A stretch of DNA of 64,000 bases from Brachypodium distachyon (lineage: Eukaryota > Streptophyta > Magnoliopsida > Poales > Poaceae): assembly GCF_000005505.3 (NCBI RefSeq), contig NC_016131.3, forward strand, positions 806,001 to 870,000, written 5' to 3'. Each line of letters starts with the position of its first letter. The stretch's first letter is position 1. Positions 11,362 through 22,921 of the stretch are shown piece by piece. The notes under the pieces are model-generated. The model had not been told where the DNA came from and did not search any database. It worked only from the letters and a program-made list of their open reading frames with translations. A program made the translations under genes and the position numbers.

Positions 11362-14300
11362 TCATCGAACAGCAGATGCATAGGGAGACAAAATGTAATC
11401 TCTTATGCGTGATGCCCCATCCCTCGCCAACATGCCCTCAAGGTCTCCCAGGATCCTTGCAAGCCAAATCTCCAGGCTTCGCTGGATTTCTTTGAAATTG
11501 TTCCTGAACGAACTTAGTGCTCTTCTTGTGCTCGTTTTGGCCTCTGCTGTCAGCTCATCACCTAAGCTGCTTTTTGCGGTCTCTGCTTGCAGTGTGCTGA
11601 GCTTCTGCCTTGTCTCAGTTGCTCGGTGCTGCAGGTGGAATGCTTCCAGCAAGTACTCTGTTTGCCTCTGCGTTCTGAACTCTGAGCTGAGTGTCGAATC
11701 ACCGGGGTCACTTGCTTGCTGCCCAGATACATGTAGGTTAGTTTTCTTGCAGCAGTGGGTCTATAAACACTACCTATAACAGCAATGCGAAGTGGGAATA
11801 GCAACAAACTTAAAAAGTGTTAAAAACAGAGTATCCTTGCTTTAGGAGTCACGAAACAGAGCCTGGAAAATATAGCCAGGAGAGTTATTGACCTAGCCAA
11901 GTAAGCAGATGCCACGTCAGATGAAAAACCTACCATTCGTTTGCAAAGATCATCAATCTTCCCGGCAAGAGTTTGGTATCTTTTTACTTGCTTTCTCATC
12001 ACCAATGGAATCTTGGATAAATCTCCATTTCCAACCTTCTCCAGATTAATTAACTCCTGCTCAAGCAGCCGAAGCTTTGCAGGAACTCCTGATGATTCCA
12101 CATCCACCTTCCAAGGTGATTCTCTCCTGTTAACAAAGATGGTTTAGAGAAGGTAAATAACGAGTAGCATTTATTTAGTCGCTACTTCACAAAACCATGT
12201 GCTTCAGTTAAATAGTTACCGTGGTACGGGATGTTTTGTGTTGTACATCGACTCAGCAGATTCATACTTCATGTCCTACAAGATGCAAGTTAAAATGAGT
12301 GATACCATACAAATGCACCCTAAAAATATCCCAATCTAACAATCCTTATCAGTCTAACTGAGTCATGGCTTTCTAGAAACCTTGAATTTTTTCATCTTTT
12401 TCACAAATGGCATGAGCAGATGAGTACAAGAACATGAACATAAAAGAAAATGTGCTTTCCTTAAGTACAGCTGCGAACAACGAGACGATTTTATTCAATC
12501 TGACCAAGATGAAGACTGCAGTTAACACTAGCAACAGCCAACAGCATTAGGTTATGTAAGTTATGAAAACACATGATGCACATTGTTTGGTGCACGTTGA
12601 CAGGTTGCAATATAGACTAAAATGATCAGATCATATGAATTCACTCCAGAATTAGGAAACTCGATGCTCCTTCGGAACATGCAAGGAAAGTTTTATGTAC
12701 ATAAATAAACATTAAGACGATAAACTTCAGAACTGAGGTTGCTATTTGTCTGTCTTCAACTGATTTCCAGACCAAAAACAAGTAGGTAGCTATCCACAAC
12801 CTGTCATGTACTCATGTCTCAAAGGAAGAAGAAATTTCACAGAAGTAAATAATCACCAGAACCAAAACAGCATCAGCTGGTGACTCGTCCTTCTAACTGA
12901 GTTTACTGACTATATTCAAGCAAGTTGCCCATTTAGTTCAATATCTTGCTTATCTTGTGATCATAGGTCTTGGAATAGGCCAAAATGAGATTCCTTCAGG
13001 CAGCTTTGTTGCATATGCAGGTGCAAGGCTAACCCACAAAAAATAGTAACAGGATTTCAATTGATCCAGGAGGCTGTTTGTCCATTCTGCAACAGGCATG
13101 GCACTGCGCATGGAGGTTCAGAGTACCACTCCTGCAAAAATGTGTATGCAGAGCTACCGCAGGATGGGGAATGCATCTAGCTAGCATCAAACCATCAACC
13201 AAACAGAATTGATGGGGGGCATTGATAAGTGGAGACAACATGGAGCATGCGCAAAATCTGCAATAAATTGAGTTATTTCTACGAATTCACGAGGCAAGCC
13301 TGAATTAAATAGGCCGATAGGTGCATGGTTAATGCATTTGTGCTCTTTTGGCAAGAACTCGGATACACCATAACACCAAGAGTACTAATAGTACGAGTAG
13401 AAATTTTGGCATAGGAGTACTCTTTGGGATGATCTATGATGAGGAACAGTAGCACTGGTTTTCCCCAAATGAGTATCCATCGGCAGACATTAAACCCAGA
13501 AGGCAATCAATCCATTACGTTTCGCTTTCTTCAGAGTTTAAGCTAACTCACGCACTTCCATGGAGTAAGAAAGCTTTAATTAAGCAAATGCAGCAAGACA
13601 ATACAGTTACAGTGCAGTAAAGGTGGATGGGAAAAGGATGAACAACTTTTTGTCTTGTTACCTGCCACCCTTTTGGTCGCTCCATCCAAGGCGGCATTCC
13701 CGACGCCGCTGCCGCCGTGGTGTAGAAGTTGTCGCCGAATCCTTCCTGCTGCTGCCGCTGCTGAGCGTAGAGCGCCGCCGCGGCGGCCAGAGCCTCCGCG
13801 TCGCTGTCGCCGCCGTAAGCCTCGGCCGGATCCAACGGCTCCTGCTCCGCCATCCGCGCTTCGTCGTCTTCCTCCTCGTCACGGAAGCCGGGGCGGAGGA
13901 GGTCGGCGCCGGAGCCGGAGCCGTTGGCGGCGAGGAGCGCGGAGAGGAGCTCGTCGCGCTCGGCGGCCTCGCGCTCGAGTCGCTCCGCGCGCGCCCGGAG
14001 CGCCGCGGCCTCGTCCTCGGCCGCGGCGGCGCGGGCGAGGAGGCGGCGCTCGGCGTCCGTCCAGGAGGCCCGGTGGCCCGCGAAGATCTCGGCGGCGCGG
14101 GCGTTGGCGCGGGCGTCCTCGCGGCGGCGCGCGCGGAGCTGCCGCAGCGCGTCCTCGGCCGCCAGGAGCCGCGACGCCAGCACGCGGCCCCGGGACTGCA
14201 GCGACGCGACGTGGCGCGCGCCGCCGCCGGGGAGGGAGGCGAGGAAGAGCGCGAAGGCGAGGCCGAGGTACGTGGCGGCCAGCGGCTCGATTCCACCGGC

Positions 14301-14375
14301 GGCGGCGGCGGCCTCGTCCTCCTGCGCCGGCGGGGAAGAAGAGGGCTTGGGCGTCGCCTCGCCCTCGGCCGCCAT
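11362..14375 (-). CDS. Putative membrane-anchored coiled-coil protein, 439 aa, 4 exons, function unknown
   Basis: Exons on the minus strand are 14375-13662, 12275-12220, 12126-11934 and 11718-11362, with canonical splice sites and phases 0, 2, 0. Residues about 30-48 (PLAATYLGLAFALFLASL) form a single hydrophobic helix. They are followed by a long Ala/Arg/Glu-rich helical stretch, about 55-150, typical of a coiled coil. The middle exons encode a polar segment (KYESAESMYNTKHPVPRRESPWKV) and Leu-rich heptads. Exon 4 encodes another helical region ending in a stop at 11362-11364. I do not recognise a named family; the layout suggests a tail-forming or tethering protein on a membrane. The first exon is extremely GC-rich and generates long shadow frames on both strands. 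The start is the first ATG of the frame, close to the putative promoter edge. Confidence 0.78.
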
Positions 14376-14880
14376 CTACGGGGAGCGAGCCAAAGAGAAT
14401 GTGGGGGCTCGGCTGACCACTGGAGGGAGTGTGACTGTGAGAGAGTAGGTCTGGGCACCATGTGCGACGGTTTTAAATGGGTCGGAAATTAATTAACCGG
14501 GGAAGAAGACGAGATAATCCTCCTAATTTTTCTTTGCGAAGATAATCCTCCTGATCTACTCGTATTTATTTATTTATTTCCGATAGAAAGTCGTCATGAT
14601 TGATGGGTCAACATTAGAAACCGTACTACACCGCTGCCCAAGATTGATATGCATTTGTTTTTGTTTACGTTTGCTCCCTCCTCTGGTTGAGAATTTGATT
14701 GCTCACATGAAACCATTTTCCCAATAAACAAAGTTCATGATTGCCTAGTTTTTCATGAGTACTTTTTGTCGACGACCGGCGAACTAACATTGGCATATCC
14801 GGTGGTCTCCAGCCTCCCATAGCCCGCGTCATCGTTTAACAATTTTGTTCTGTCCAAACAACCATCGCCGCCGTCACAGT
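14376..14880. other. Upstream/spacer region
   Basis: Promoter side of the coiled-coil gene, then AT-rich DNA with a TTTATTTATTTATTT run near 14565. No gene is seen. Confidence 0.4.
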
Positions 14881-14889
14881 GTCTCCGGT

Positions 14890-15445
14890 GTGCGTTCGGG
14901 TTTTCGGTTCGGTTCGGTTTAGTTAATACGGTCTGTATACTTCGGTTAATATGGTTACGTATAAAAATAAGGTTCGGTTTCGGTTTTAACCAATCGTTTT
15001 CGGTACGGTTTCGGTAATAACCAAAATAACCATGGTTGACGTGAATTTTTGAGCTTGTCACACGTAATTTAGAACGCCAATATAAAATATGTTGTCAAGA
15101 GCATGTATAATGCTACTGACTAGTACACTGTGCGAATTGAACATATTGCACGTATATTAGTGTTTTTTGTCAACAATAATGATGAACTCACCAATATGCA
15201 ACGGCCCAAGAAAAAATATAATTGAACATATTGTTGCCATACTAGCATACTCGGCCCAATAGCAAGAGCCCAAGAGAAACTGAATGCCCCAACTGTTTGG
15301 CCGGGGGTGGGTTTCGGTATGTCGGTTTAATCGAAAACCGGTAGTTTTCTAACCGAAAAAACCGAAAGTCATTCGGTTCGGCTTTCCTGAAACCGGACCC
15401 GAAACCAAAAACCGGGAAAACCGGAATTCCAGTTATTTTTTTTGT
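14890..15445. mobile_element. Putative hAT-like non-autonomous element rich in CGGTTT subterminal repeats
   Basis: The left part (14895-15035) holds many copies of GGTTCGGTTT/GGTTTCGGT. The right part (15310-15430) holds the same motif in inverted orientation (AACCGAAA, GAAACCGG), around a core of about 270 bp without repeats. Clustered inverted subterminal hexamers at both ends are typical of plant hAT-type elements. I could not fix terminal inverted repeats or an 8-bp target duplication, so ends and class are tentative. Confidence 0.35.
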
Positions 15446-16280
15446 TTCCCGGTTTGGTTTTGCACAGGGTGAACGGTGTCACATGCTCCGGTTATTTTTT
15501 TTAGGCCAGAGAGGAACCTTGGTCATGCTCATCACCTCCTTCCTCACGGCGGGGCGCCGTCTCCAACTTGGCCTTGTATAGCCCCGGTCGTCGCGGCGTC
15601 GCCTGTCTCTGGCTCGAGTTTCTCGTGAGAGGGTGAGAATCGAGTATATAGAGAGAGAGGCACAATGAGATAGATCATGAGGAGAAAATAGATAAGGAAG
15701 AGAGAGAGAGGAGGGGCGGGCCTCATGAATAGCGTGATTTCACCAAAGTCTAGTCTTAGGGCGCTACACGGAGGAAATAAGATGAGAGAGCTTCCATTGG
15801 TCGGGCCATGGACGCGCCCTAAACCCCCTGCCGCCGTTGAAGAATAAGCTACACGACCTCTCCATGAGAATGGGGTGGGAGACGATGACATGGCTGACAT
15901 ACATACGTTATGGTGTGGAGGGATAGAGACAACCGGGGCGAAGAGCCCCTGGTGAGAGAGACCACACCTAATTCGAACCACGAAATTAAAAGCAGTTGCG
16001 GTACCGATCGATCGAGCGTATGTGTGACCCTAGCTCAGGCCCTCACCAATTACCATGCTGGCGTAGCTGTATACCCTGACAGTTCACAACGCCCAATCCC
16101 ATCCCCACAAAAATCCTAGATTACACTGCAGAATTTTATTGTAGTACGAAGAAATAATTAATGACGATTGAGAATCCGAAATTCATTTTTGGAAGTTACA
16201 TGTTTAAACAGTTTGAATTGTTATATTTTTGGAAGTTCATTTAGGCCTCATCCGATAACCTAACTTGGCCCCGTGAAAGG
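15446..16280. other. Intergenic spacer, repeat-like
   Basis: It contains a purine-rich GAGAGA tract near 15645-15710 and an open minus frame (15981-15544) of low-complexity composition. The frame shows no domain and probably reflects an old repeat. No supported gene. Confidence 0.35.
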
Positions 16281-16297
16281 TTAGTCCAGCCCAGTAC

Positions 16298-16371
16298 GGC
16301 CCACTTGTGGCCCAGTTAAGACGAGGCCTTTTCCCCACTCATTCTCTACCACTGCGCGCAAAAAACCCTAG
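16298..16371 (+). promoter_or_regulatory. Site II (GGCCCA) elements and telo-box of the TMEM70-like gene
   Basis: GGCCCA occurs at 16298-16303 and 16309-16314, and a telo-box AAACCCTAG lies at 16363-16371, all within 115 bp of the start codon. This pairing is well known in plant promoters of ribosomal and mitochondrial-protein genes, which fits the predicted product. Confidence 0.65.
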
Positions 16372-16408
16372 CAGCTAAATTCCCATCCCCCACCTTCGAT
16401 CGATCCCA

Positions 16409-18446
16409 ATGGCGACGGCGAGGCTGCGGTCAGCGACGGCGACCTCCCTCCGCGGCATCCTCCTCCGCCACTGCTCCGTGGGGCCCGCCACCGGGACCCC
16501 GCACGCCGTCTCCCGCGCCACAGGTTCTTGCTCTCCCCGGTCCCCGCCCAGCTACCGTCCGATGACCTCCTCCCCCCGTAGTCGTCTCTTGTGTTAGGTT
16601 TGACCCCCCATGGTTGCTGAGTAGCTACGATCTATGATGATTTTGATGCGGCGTGTCATAAAATATTCTGATTCCCTGGGAGTTTAGTTCGTCTCCTTGT
16701 TTGTTTAGGTGTTGGGGATAGTAGTGTACCTGTACCAGTAAAGCGCTGCTTCTACTGCTGGTGCCATCTTGCTTATTTGGTGACATGTGAAGCTCTGTGT
16801 TTTGTTTTAAACTGAGAACTGGTTGAGGTGCATGGCTAAATTGTGGAGGAGATGTGATCTGAAGTGGTTAAGACTTAACAACAGTCCCTTGCCTTCCATT
16901 TTAGGAGAGAATTGTGCCCCGTGGCCTTGCCAAACTGCGCGCATGAGCAGAACCACCTCTTGCTCACCTCATGCGATTGCATTTTGATAAAAGAAGATGG
17001 TAAAAATGCACTCCTTTTAAGTGTGTGTTGTCATACGTGTCTGATTGTGTCTCCATATCACGGCATGCGTCTGACATGTGATTTCCGTATGTAGACTGCT
17101 GCATAGCTTCGAGCTGAGGAAATTCAATGCGAGTCATGAAACAGATGATATTATCCTGTCATGTGGTAGTCCCTTTCCTTGTTTGATTAGTTAGTGGGAG
17201 TACTGTGTCAATGGTGTGCTGAATTGCTGATGTCATCTGACCGAAAACATCAGATTATGAACCACCATGTTCTGTATGACCTCAGAATTGTTAAGGTATT
17301 GAAGTTTAAGGACAGTTTCTTGCCATTCATTGTAGGTAGAGTCACGCTCTGATCACATTGTGTTATGTTTCAGCAGAGTCCTGCTCGTACTTCTACATAT
17401 TTTTAATTTATCTTTTACTAGTGTTTCTAATTAGACCCTGAGCAGCAGCACCTCTTGTTTGTATCATACGGTTGCATTGGCATACACGGATAGTAAAATC
17501 TACTGTTTAGAGGCTCATGTTCAAATATGTGTATGGGGATGTCCTAAAATTTCAACATGTAGCTAATGCGTGATTTCCCAGTATGTATGGCCTTAAAATG
17601 TGTAGCATCCTGATTCCAAGGGAAAAAAAGGCGCATGGTTATGACAGCTTAATTGTCTTGACGATGACTGAAGTGAACCTTTTTCTGTGTTGTTGCATAC
17701 TTGCACGTATTGCTGAAAGCCTGAAACCATAAATATAAAATGCTCATTTGCCCTTTGATTCGTCAGATTTTCAGGTTCCTGGATCTGCAACATGGAGGCA
17801 TTTCTCAACATGCAGACCTAATCCTCTTGCAAAAGGAGATAACTTTGGTTCAGTCGCTTCGTTGTACATCCAGGCAAGATGGGCTTCTCATGCCACTGCT
17901 GTTAAAGAAACTGACCCCAGTGGTGGCAAGATAAGCATTGGTCCCAAATCTAAGCAGATCAAGGAGGACGACAAAGATGACGAGGGACTGGTTTATCAGG
18001 GGCCGATCTCATCAACCATAAAGAAAGTGAAGCTTCTCTCCCTGTCCACCTGCTGCCTATCGGTGTCGCTAGGCCCTGTGATAACATTCATGACATCACC
18101 GGACATGAATGTAATCCTCAAGGGAGGAGTTGCGTCCACTGTGATTTTCCTCAGTGCCACTACAACTGCAGCCTTGCACTGGTTTGTGAGCCCATACATT
18201 CACAAGCTGAGGTGGCGACAAGGTTCAGATAGCTTCGAGGCAGAGATAATGTCATGGCTGGCTACACCACTGAAAAAGACAATCAAGTTTGCTGACATCA
18301 GGCCTGCGGAAACTAACCGTCCTTTTGTCACCTTTAGGGCAGAGGGGAACTTCTACTTTGTCGATGCCGAGCACTTCTCAAACAAGGCCTTGTTGGAAAG
18401 GCTCACACCTAAGCATCCTAACGAGTCTGCATTCAAAAACCTGTGA
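16409..18446 (+). CDS. TMEM70-family mitochondrial inner-membrane protein, 264 aa, 2 exons
   Basis: Exon 1 is 16409-16523 and exon 2 is 17767-18446, joined in phase 1 with the acceptor at 17765-17766. The N-terminus (MATARLRSATATSLRGILLRH) is Arg/Ser/Ala-rich without acids, a typical mitochondrial targeting peptide. After an acidic-basic linker come GPISSTIKKVKLLSLSTCC and two hydrophobic segments (about residues 140-160 and 170-195). The C-terminal part has the pattern PLKKTIKFADIRP ... PFVTFRAEGNFYFVD, the hallmark of TMEM70/TMEM186-type proteins. In animals TMEM70 assists ATP synthase and complex I assembly; the plant role is inferred from homology. The 1.2 kb intron separates presequence and mature protein. 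Promoter elements support a housekeeping mitochondrial gene. Confidence 0.86.
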
Positions 18447-19501
18447 TGGAAGCTACCTGATGGCTGGCACTTGAGCTTGTGAACCTAGTTGGACGTTTGG
18501 ATCTTTTTTCCCCTTGATACGGTTTCCTGGGTAATACTAATGAGATGTAGTTATGTTATTTCTGTTGTTTTAATTCTGCTTGGCGCTGGTGTGGAATATT
18601 TGTAACTACAGAGAACAGGCGTGCTCCCGGACCATTTTGAATAAGTAGCAGTCACATGTCATCTGTGATTAATTGGCAGTTCAAATTCTGTTCCACGCCA
18701 TGTTTAGTCTATTTCTAACACAGTTTAAATATTTGTAACACAGTGACGGCACATTAGAGATCAATCAATGCTTCTAGCTAGCATTTTGAGCTTTATTTTT
18801 TGGAACAACATTTGACTTCATTTATTCAGCAAATTGAGTATAATTGGTCGAAACAAAACTCGAATGACAAGTCGGCAACAGAGATTTTGGAAAAGCTAAA
18901 AGTACAAAAAAAAAAGAAAAATCTTTTAACAAAACTTCTCTACCCACCTCATTCGCATCTTGATATTTCTCTAAATTCATGGTGATGAAACCGTAGATGA
19001 TCAAATATGCATAAACTAGACTGAACTTATATGTTTTACAAAGCTGCATGTGTTGTCCACCTCAACGAGCCACTACTTGATATCTTCGAATTCGTTGCGG
19101 CCGAGAACACACTCTTGAATACATAAGGTTGCATTTCGAGTGGTGTTGGCTCATCTGGACGGAAACTTTTTTTTTAGGGGATCTGGTCGGACACTTTTTT
19201 TTTTGGAGCGAAATCTGGTCGGACACTCATACAAAGGCTTCGTGCAGCCTAACGGTCGAAGGGCTTTAGGCCCAGTTAGGCTTTGAGGCCCAGCACCTAT
19301 TGTTAGACACGCATGGGTGCAGTGGCGCTGGCAATAGCACCAGGACAATTAGCAGTTATCACTTGTCATTTCTGATTGGCAGTTCAAAATATCTGCTCCT
19401 ACTCATGGATATAAAGTTGCATCGAAATTCAGTAAAGACTCAGTATCTACCAACAACAAAATCCCAGCATGTTCTAAACTACACACATCTGGGAATTAGA
19501 C
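18447..19501. other. Intergenic region between TMEM70-like and ClpB-like genes
   Basis: The first about 150 bp is the 3' UTR of the TMEM70-like gene. At 18790-18985 there is an A/T-rich stretch resembling degraded repeat DNA with no intact frame. Two GGCCCA-type motifs occur near 19268-19293, but no gene starts beside them. Confidence 0.4.
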
Positions 19502-21929
19502 TCATGCATCTACCATAATCTCCTTTTTCACAACTTCATATTTCAACCCTTTCTTGTCGTCGGCCGCATCGACGAGGATTGTCGAGCCTTCATTGGCTTC
19601 TCCTTGGATCAGCATCTTGGAGATAATTGTCACCATATACTTTTCCATCCACCTCCTTATGGGCCTTGCACCGTACATCTGTGAGGAGCCGATTATACAT
19701 AGTAGGTTATTATCAAAACAGGGCAAGATAGTGTTGGTATTTGAAAAATTGACCATGATAGTACACGGTTTTGCTATTTCTAATACGACCGAGAAATAAC
19801 CATTCCCTTTACGATTATAATTATTTCCAAAAGAAGATGCAATGCTTACTGGGTTGTATGATTCCGACAAAACGACGTCCAACACATCATCACTTAAAAC
19901 ATGAGAGATGCCTTTGCTGGCTACTCTGGCAACGACGCTTTTTATCTGGATCTTCACAACCTCCTTCAGTTGGTTGTACGAAAGCGGCTCAAACACCACA
20001 ATCTCATTGAATCTGTTGAGAAGCTCGGGCTTGAAATATGTCCGGACCTGCACCAACAAACATACATGACACTGAATCGACAATACACAAGGTTTAATGG
20101 TACAAGGGTTGTTTACGATTGACAAACCTCTTCCATGGCAAGGTTCCGCGCAGATTCCATTGTATTTTTTTCGGCCATCCCTGATGTTAGGTGCTTTGCT
20201 CCTAGATTTGAGGTCATAACGATGACAGTATTCTTGAAATCTACACTGCGGCCTTGGCCATCAGTCAACACACCATCATCAAGTATCTGAAGGAAAACAT
20301 TCAGCACGCAGTCGTGTGCCTTCTCCACTTCATCGAAAAGGACAACGCTGTACGGGCGCCTTCTAACTTTCTCAGTCAGTTGTCCACCGTTGTGGTAACC
20401 ATAAAAGCTTTATGATATCATAGAAAGAGTTAATACCCATAATGTCAGTGAGACTAAAGATAAAGTATATATGACAAGACAATGTAATGTCGGAATTAAA
20501 GGGTGCCACGTGTGATAGATGAAACTAAACCTTGGGGGTGCCCCAATGAGACGCGTCACGGAACCAGGACTAGCATATTCTGTCATGTCGAAGCGAAGCA
20601 ACATCTTGTCGCTGTCGAATAGCTGCTCGGCGAGAGCTTTTGCGAGCTCAGTCTTTCCGACGCCGGTCAGGCCCAAGAAGAGGAAGGAGCCTAGCGGTTG
20701 ACCAGGCCGGGCAAGGGCAGCCCTGGAACGCAACACCGCATCGGCAACCAAATCGACTGCTCATTCTGGCCGACGACTCTCTCGTGCAATCGATCTGCTA
20801 AGTGCATTAGCTTTACCTTCTCCTCTTGATCAAGCGTAGATACGGGTATTCCAGTCCATCGGCTCACAACCTTGAGAGGACAAGAAACTAGACCCAACAA
20901 CACATATGGACAAAAGGTCATCCTATCCTATTGTAATAAGGGCAAACACAATGCATATATACATGCCTACCTGTGCGATATGATCCGGGCTGACAATTTT
21001 CTCTCTTGTTTCCTCTATGTTTGAGGCACTGCAAGCCTCGTCAATTAGATCGATCGCCTTGTCAGGGAATCGACGTCCTGAATTCACAACAATGAAAAAA
21101 ACAATCATAGCCATTAATTCATCAATTGTCGCACTGCTAGCTTTTAAATTGGGTACTAATTGATATGATGATCATCACTAATAAGCTTGCCTGTGATGTA
21201 GCGGTCGGCGAGGTGCACGGCGGCGTCAATGGCGGCGTCTCTGATCTCCAGGCCATAGTGGTCTTGGTACCCCTGCTTGAGCCCCTGAAGGATGGCAATG
21301 GTGGGCTTGGTGCTGGGCTCCCCGACGTCCACCTTCTGGAACCGGCGCTCGAGCGCCGGGTCAGCCTCAACATGCTTGCGGTACTCGTCATGCGTGGTGG
21401 CACCTAAGCAGCGGATGCGGCCGCGGGCCAGCGCCGGCTTGAGCATGTTGGTGGCGTCATGGCGGCCCATGTAGTCGCCTGCGCCGACGAGCCGGTGCAT
21501 CTCGTCAATGAAGAGGATGACTTTCCCGTCGGAGGCCTCGGCGTGGTCGATGACGCTCTTCATCCGCTCCTCGAACATGCCGCGGAACACGGTTCCGCCC
21601 ACCATGGCGCTGAGGTCGACCTCCAGGACGCGCACCCCGGCGAGCGGCGCGGGGACTTTTCCTGACGCGATGCGCTGCGCCTCCGTTGCGACGACGCAGA
21701 GCACCGGCGTGATCTCCCTGACGAGCGACGGAAACGAGCCGGCGAAGGAGTTGGACCTGGACGGCGGCGGCGAAGGCGCACTGGTGGTGGTAGAGCGCGA
21801 CGTGTAGGTTCCGCTGGAAGAGCGCGATCTATAAGAGCCGAGTATCGGATCGTATTCCTGCGAGCTTCTGCTGCTTCTTCCTCCCATGATCCCGTCAAGC
21901 CACGATGACCACGACGACGACGGCGACAT
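19502..21929 (-). pseudogene. ClpB/HSP101-like AAA+ ATPase with lost first P-loop and a frameshift
   Basis: Six exons: 21929-21191, 21077-20971, 20870-20531, 20407-20128, 20047-19850 and 19678-19502. Intron 1 has a GC donor (CAG|GCAAGC); the rest are GT-AG. The product would be about 613 aa. It lacks the Clp N-domain, having instead a Ser-rich leader of about 70 residues, and has no coiled-coil M domain. In the first ATPase domain the Walker A segment is deleted (PVLCVVATEAQRI where family members have a GEPGVGKT loop), while Walker B (VILFIDEMH) and ALERRF remain. The second domain keeps Walker A (GLTGVGKTE), Walker B ([11 protein letters not shown]), sensor 1 (MTSNLGA) and sensor 2 (YGARPIRRW). 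Exon 3 is 340 bases. Its frame breaks at about 20760, after HERVVGQNE, and resumes in another frame as [15 protein letters not shown], so one base is missing. As read it encodes only about 341 aa. It is either a pseudogene, a truncated D1-only protein, or an assembly error. Confidence 0.8.
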
Positions 21930-22096
21930 TGTTGCTTCTTTAATTTTGCTTCTCTGATTCAAATTCGCACATCTAATTAACTAAAGCTCTGTAGGTGCGT
22001 GTTGCTATGCTTGGCCGGCCCCTGTGAGTTTTAATTTATAGTACGTACTCCGTACAAGCCATGTCCAAGGAAAGAGAGCAGTGCATTCTTCGTATG

Positions 22097-22104
22097 GAAA
22101 GTTC
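22097..22104. promoter_or_regulatory. Weak heat-shock-element-like GAAnnTTC
   Basis: A GAAAGTTC dimer about 170 bp upstream of the ClpB-like start codon, with another TTC five bases before it. HSP100 genes are normally heat-induced through HSEs, but one dimer is a chance-level match, so this is only suggestive. Confidence 0.2.
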
Positions 22105-22107
22105 TCT

Positions 22108-22284
22108 TCATCTTTGTTTGGACAGGAAGAAAGACTGAAAGAGGGGAACCGGGTAAAGGTTTCCCTGCCCTGTCGACCCTTGTCGCATAAGAACACGGGA
22201 GAGCCCCGGAGGAGGACGCTTCTTCGGGGGAGCTTCGTGTGACAATGGCGTCGAGGAGAGCGGCGCGTCGCCGGAGAGCGCCAT
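22108..22284 (-). CDS. Possible orphan first exon or small relic gene
   Basis: An ATG at 22284 in good context opens a 58-codon frame (MALSGDAPLSSTPLSHEAPP...), GC-rich at its start and becoming AT-rich at the end. Directly upstream (22340-22420) are several GGGCC/GGCCCA motifs of the site II type. This looks like the promoter and first exon of a housekeeping gene. No matching downstream exon is found before the ClpB-like gene 180 bp away, so it may be a truncated relic or a short hypothetical gene. No family recognised. Confidence 0.25.
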   Translation of the reverse strand: MALSGDAPLSSTPLSHEAPPKKRPPPGLSRVLMRQGSTGQGNLYPVPLFQSFFLSKQR

Positions 22285-22344
22285 CGCCGGTGGAAGGGGA
22301 GACGGACGGACGAACGGAGAGGCGAAGGCAGGAGAGGTGATCAG

Positions 22345-22420
22345 TTGGGCCTTTTTGTGGATGGGCCTACTTGTTAGGCCCATTGGATTGGATTGGGTGG
22401 GCTTGACGAAATACTTGGGC
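22345..22420. promoter_or_regulatory. Cluster of TGGGCC/GGCCCA motifs
   Basis: TGGGCC-type motifs appear near 22346, 22363, 22376 (GGCCCA) and 22416 within 75 bp. Such clustering usually marks a plant housekeeping promoter. Here the only candidate gene is the short minus-strand frame at 22284. Confidence 0.35.
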
Positions 22421-22429
22421 CGGTTCCAG

Positions 22430-22921
22430 TTTACACACTGGATTGGACGGACGGACGGTTCATGTGTGCGGTATTAGGGGGGCCAAACCATGCACCTTCT
22501 GCAACAGAATAGTTCCATTTCCCTAAAAAAAAAACAGAATAGTTCCATGAAAATACTTGTCACAAAAATGGGACAGAAGTAACAGAAACAAATTGAAAGT
22601 AGCAGTACCACGGGATATAGTCATACAAAATATCACAATTCACAATCAAACACAATACAGAAGTAACGGTCTCGAGTAGATGAGTACGATGCCGTCTATA
22701 TTTTTCAACCCGCAACAAGGCAATTCAGATTTTATGAAAATAGTAGTCCTGGTTATCCTCTCCACTTAACAACAGTACAAGGTAAAAAACGAGAAAACAT
22801 AAGAGAAACCTTTATTTAGAAGAAAATTACCATCCAAATTCATGTCGTCGAGAACTTTCACTCTGATTGATGGTTGCGTATGTGCTCCGAGTGACAGCAG
22901 TATCTTGCGGTGATACTTCCT
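22430..22921. other. Spacer including 3' region of NLR 1
   Basis: AT-rich sequence with no frame of interest. The right half is expected to carry the 3' UTR of the NLR gene that ends at 22922. Confidence 0.4.

Noticed and set aside
13623..14492. Three long frames opposite or shifted to the coiled-coil exon 1
   Set aside because: Arg/Pro-rich shadow translations of a GC-rich exon; they ignore splice sites and have no domain.
15544..15981. 145-codon minus-strand frame
   Set aside because: Composition is low-complexity, with no start context, splice partner or family similarity; it probably derives from a repeat.
22097..22104. Functional heat-shock element for the ClpB-like gene
   Set aside because: Only a single GAAnnTTC dimer is present, which is too weak to claim heat regulation; it is listed at low confidence only.
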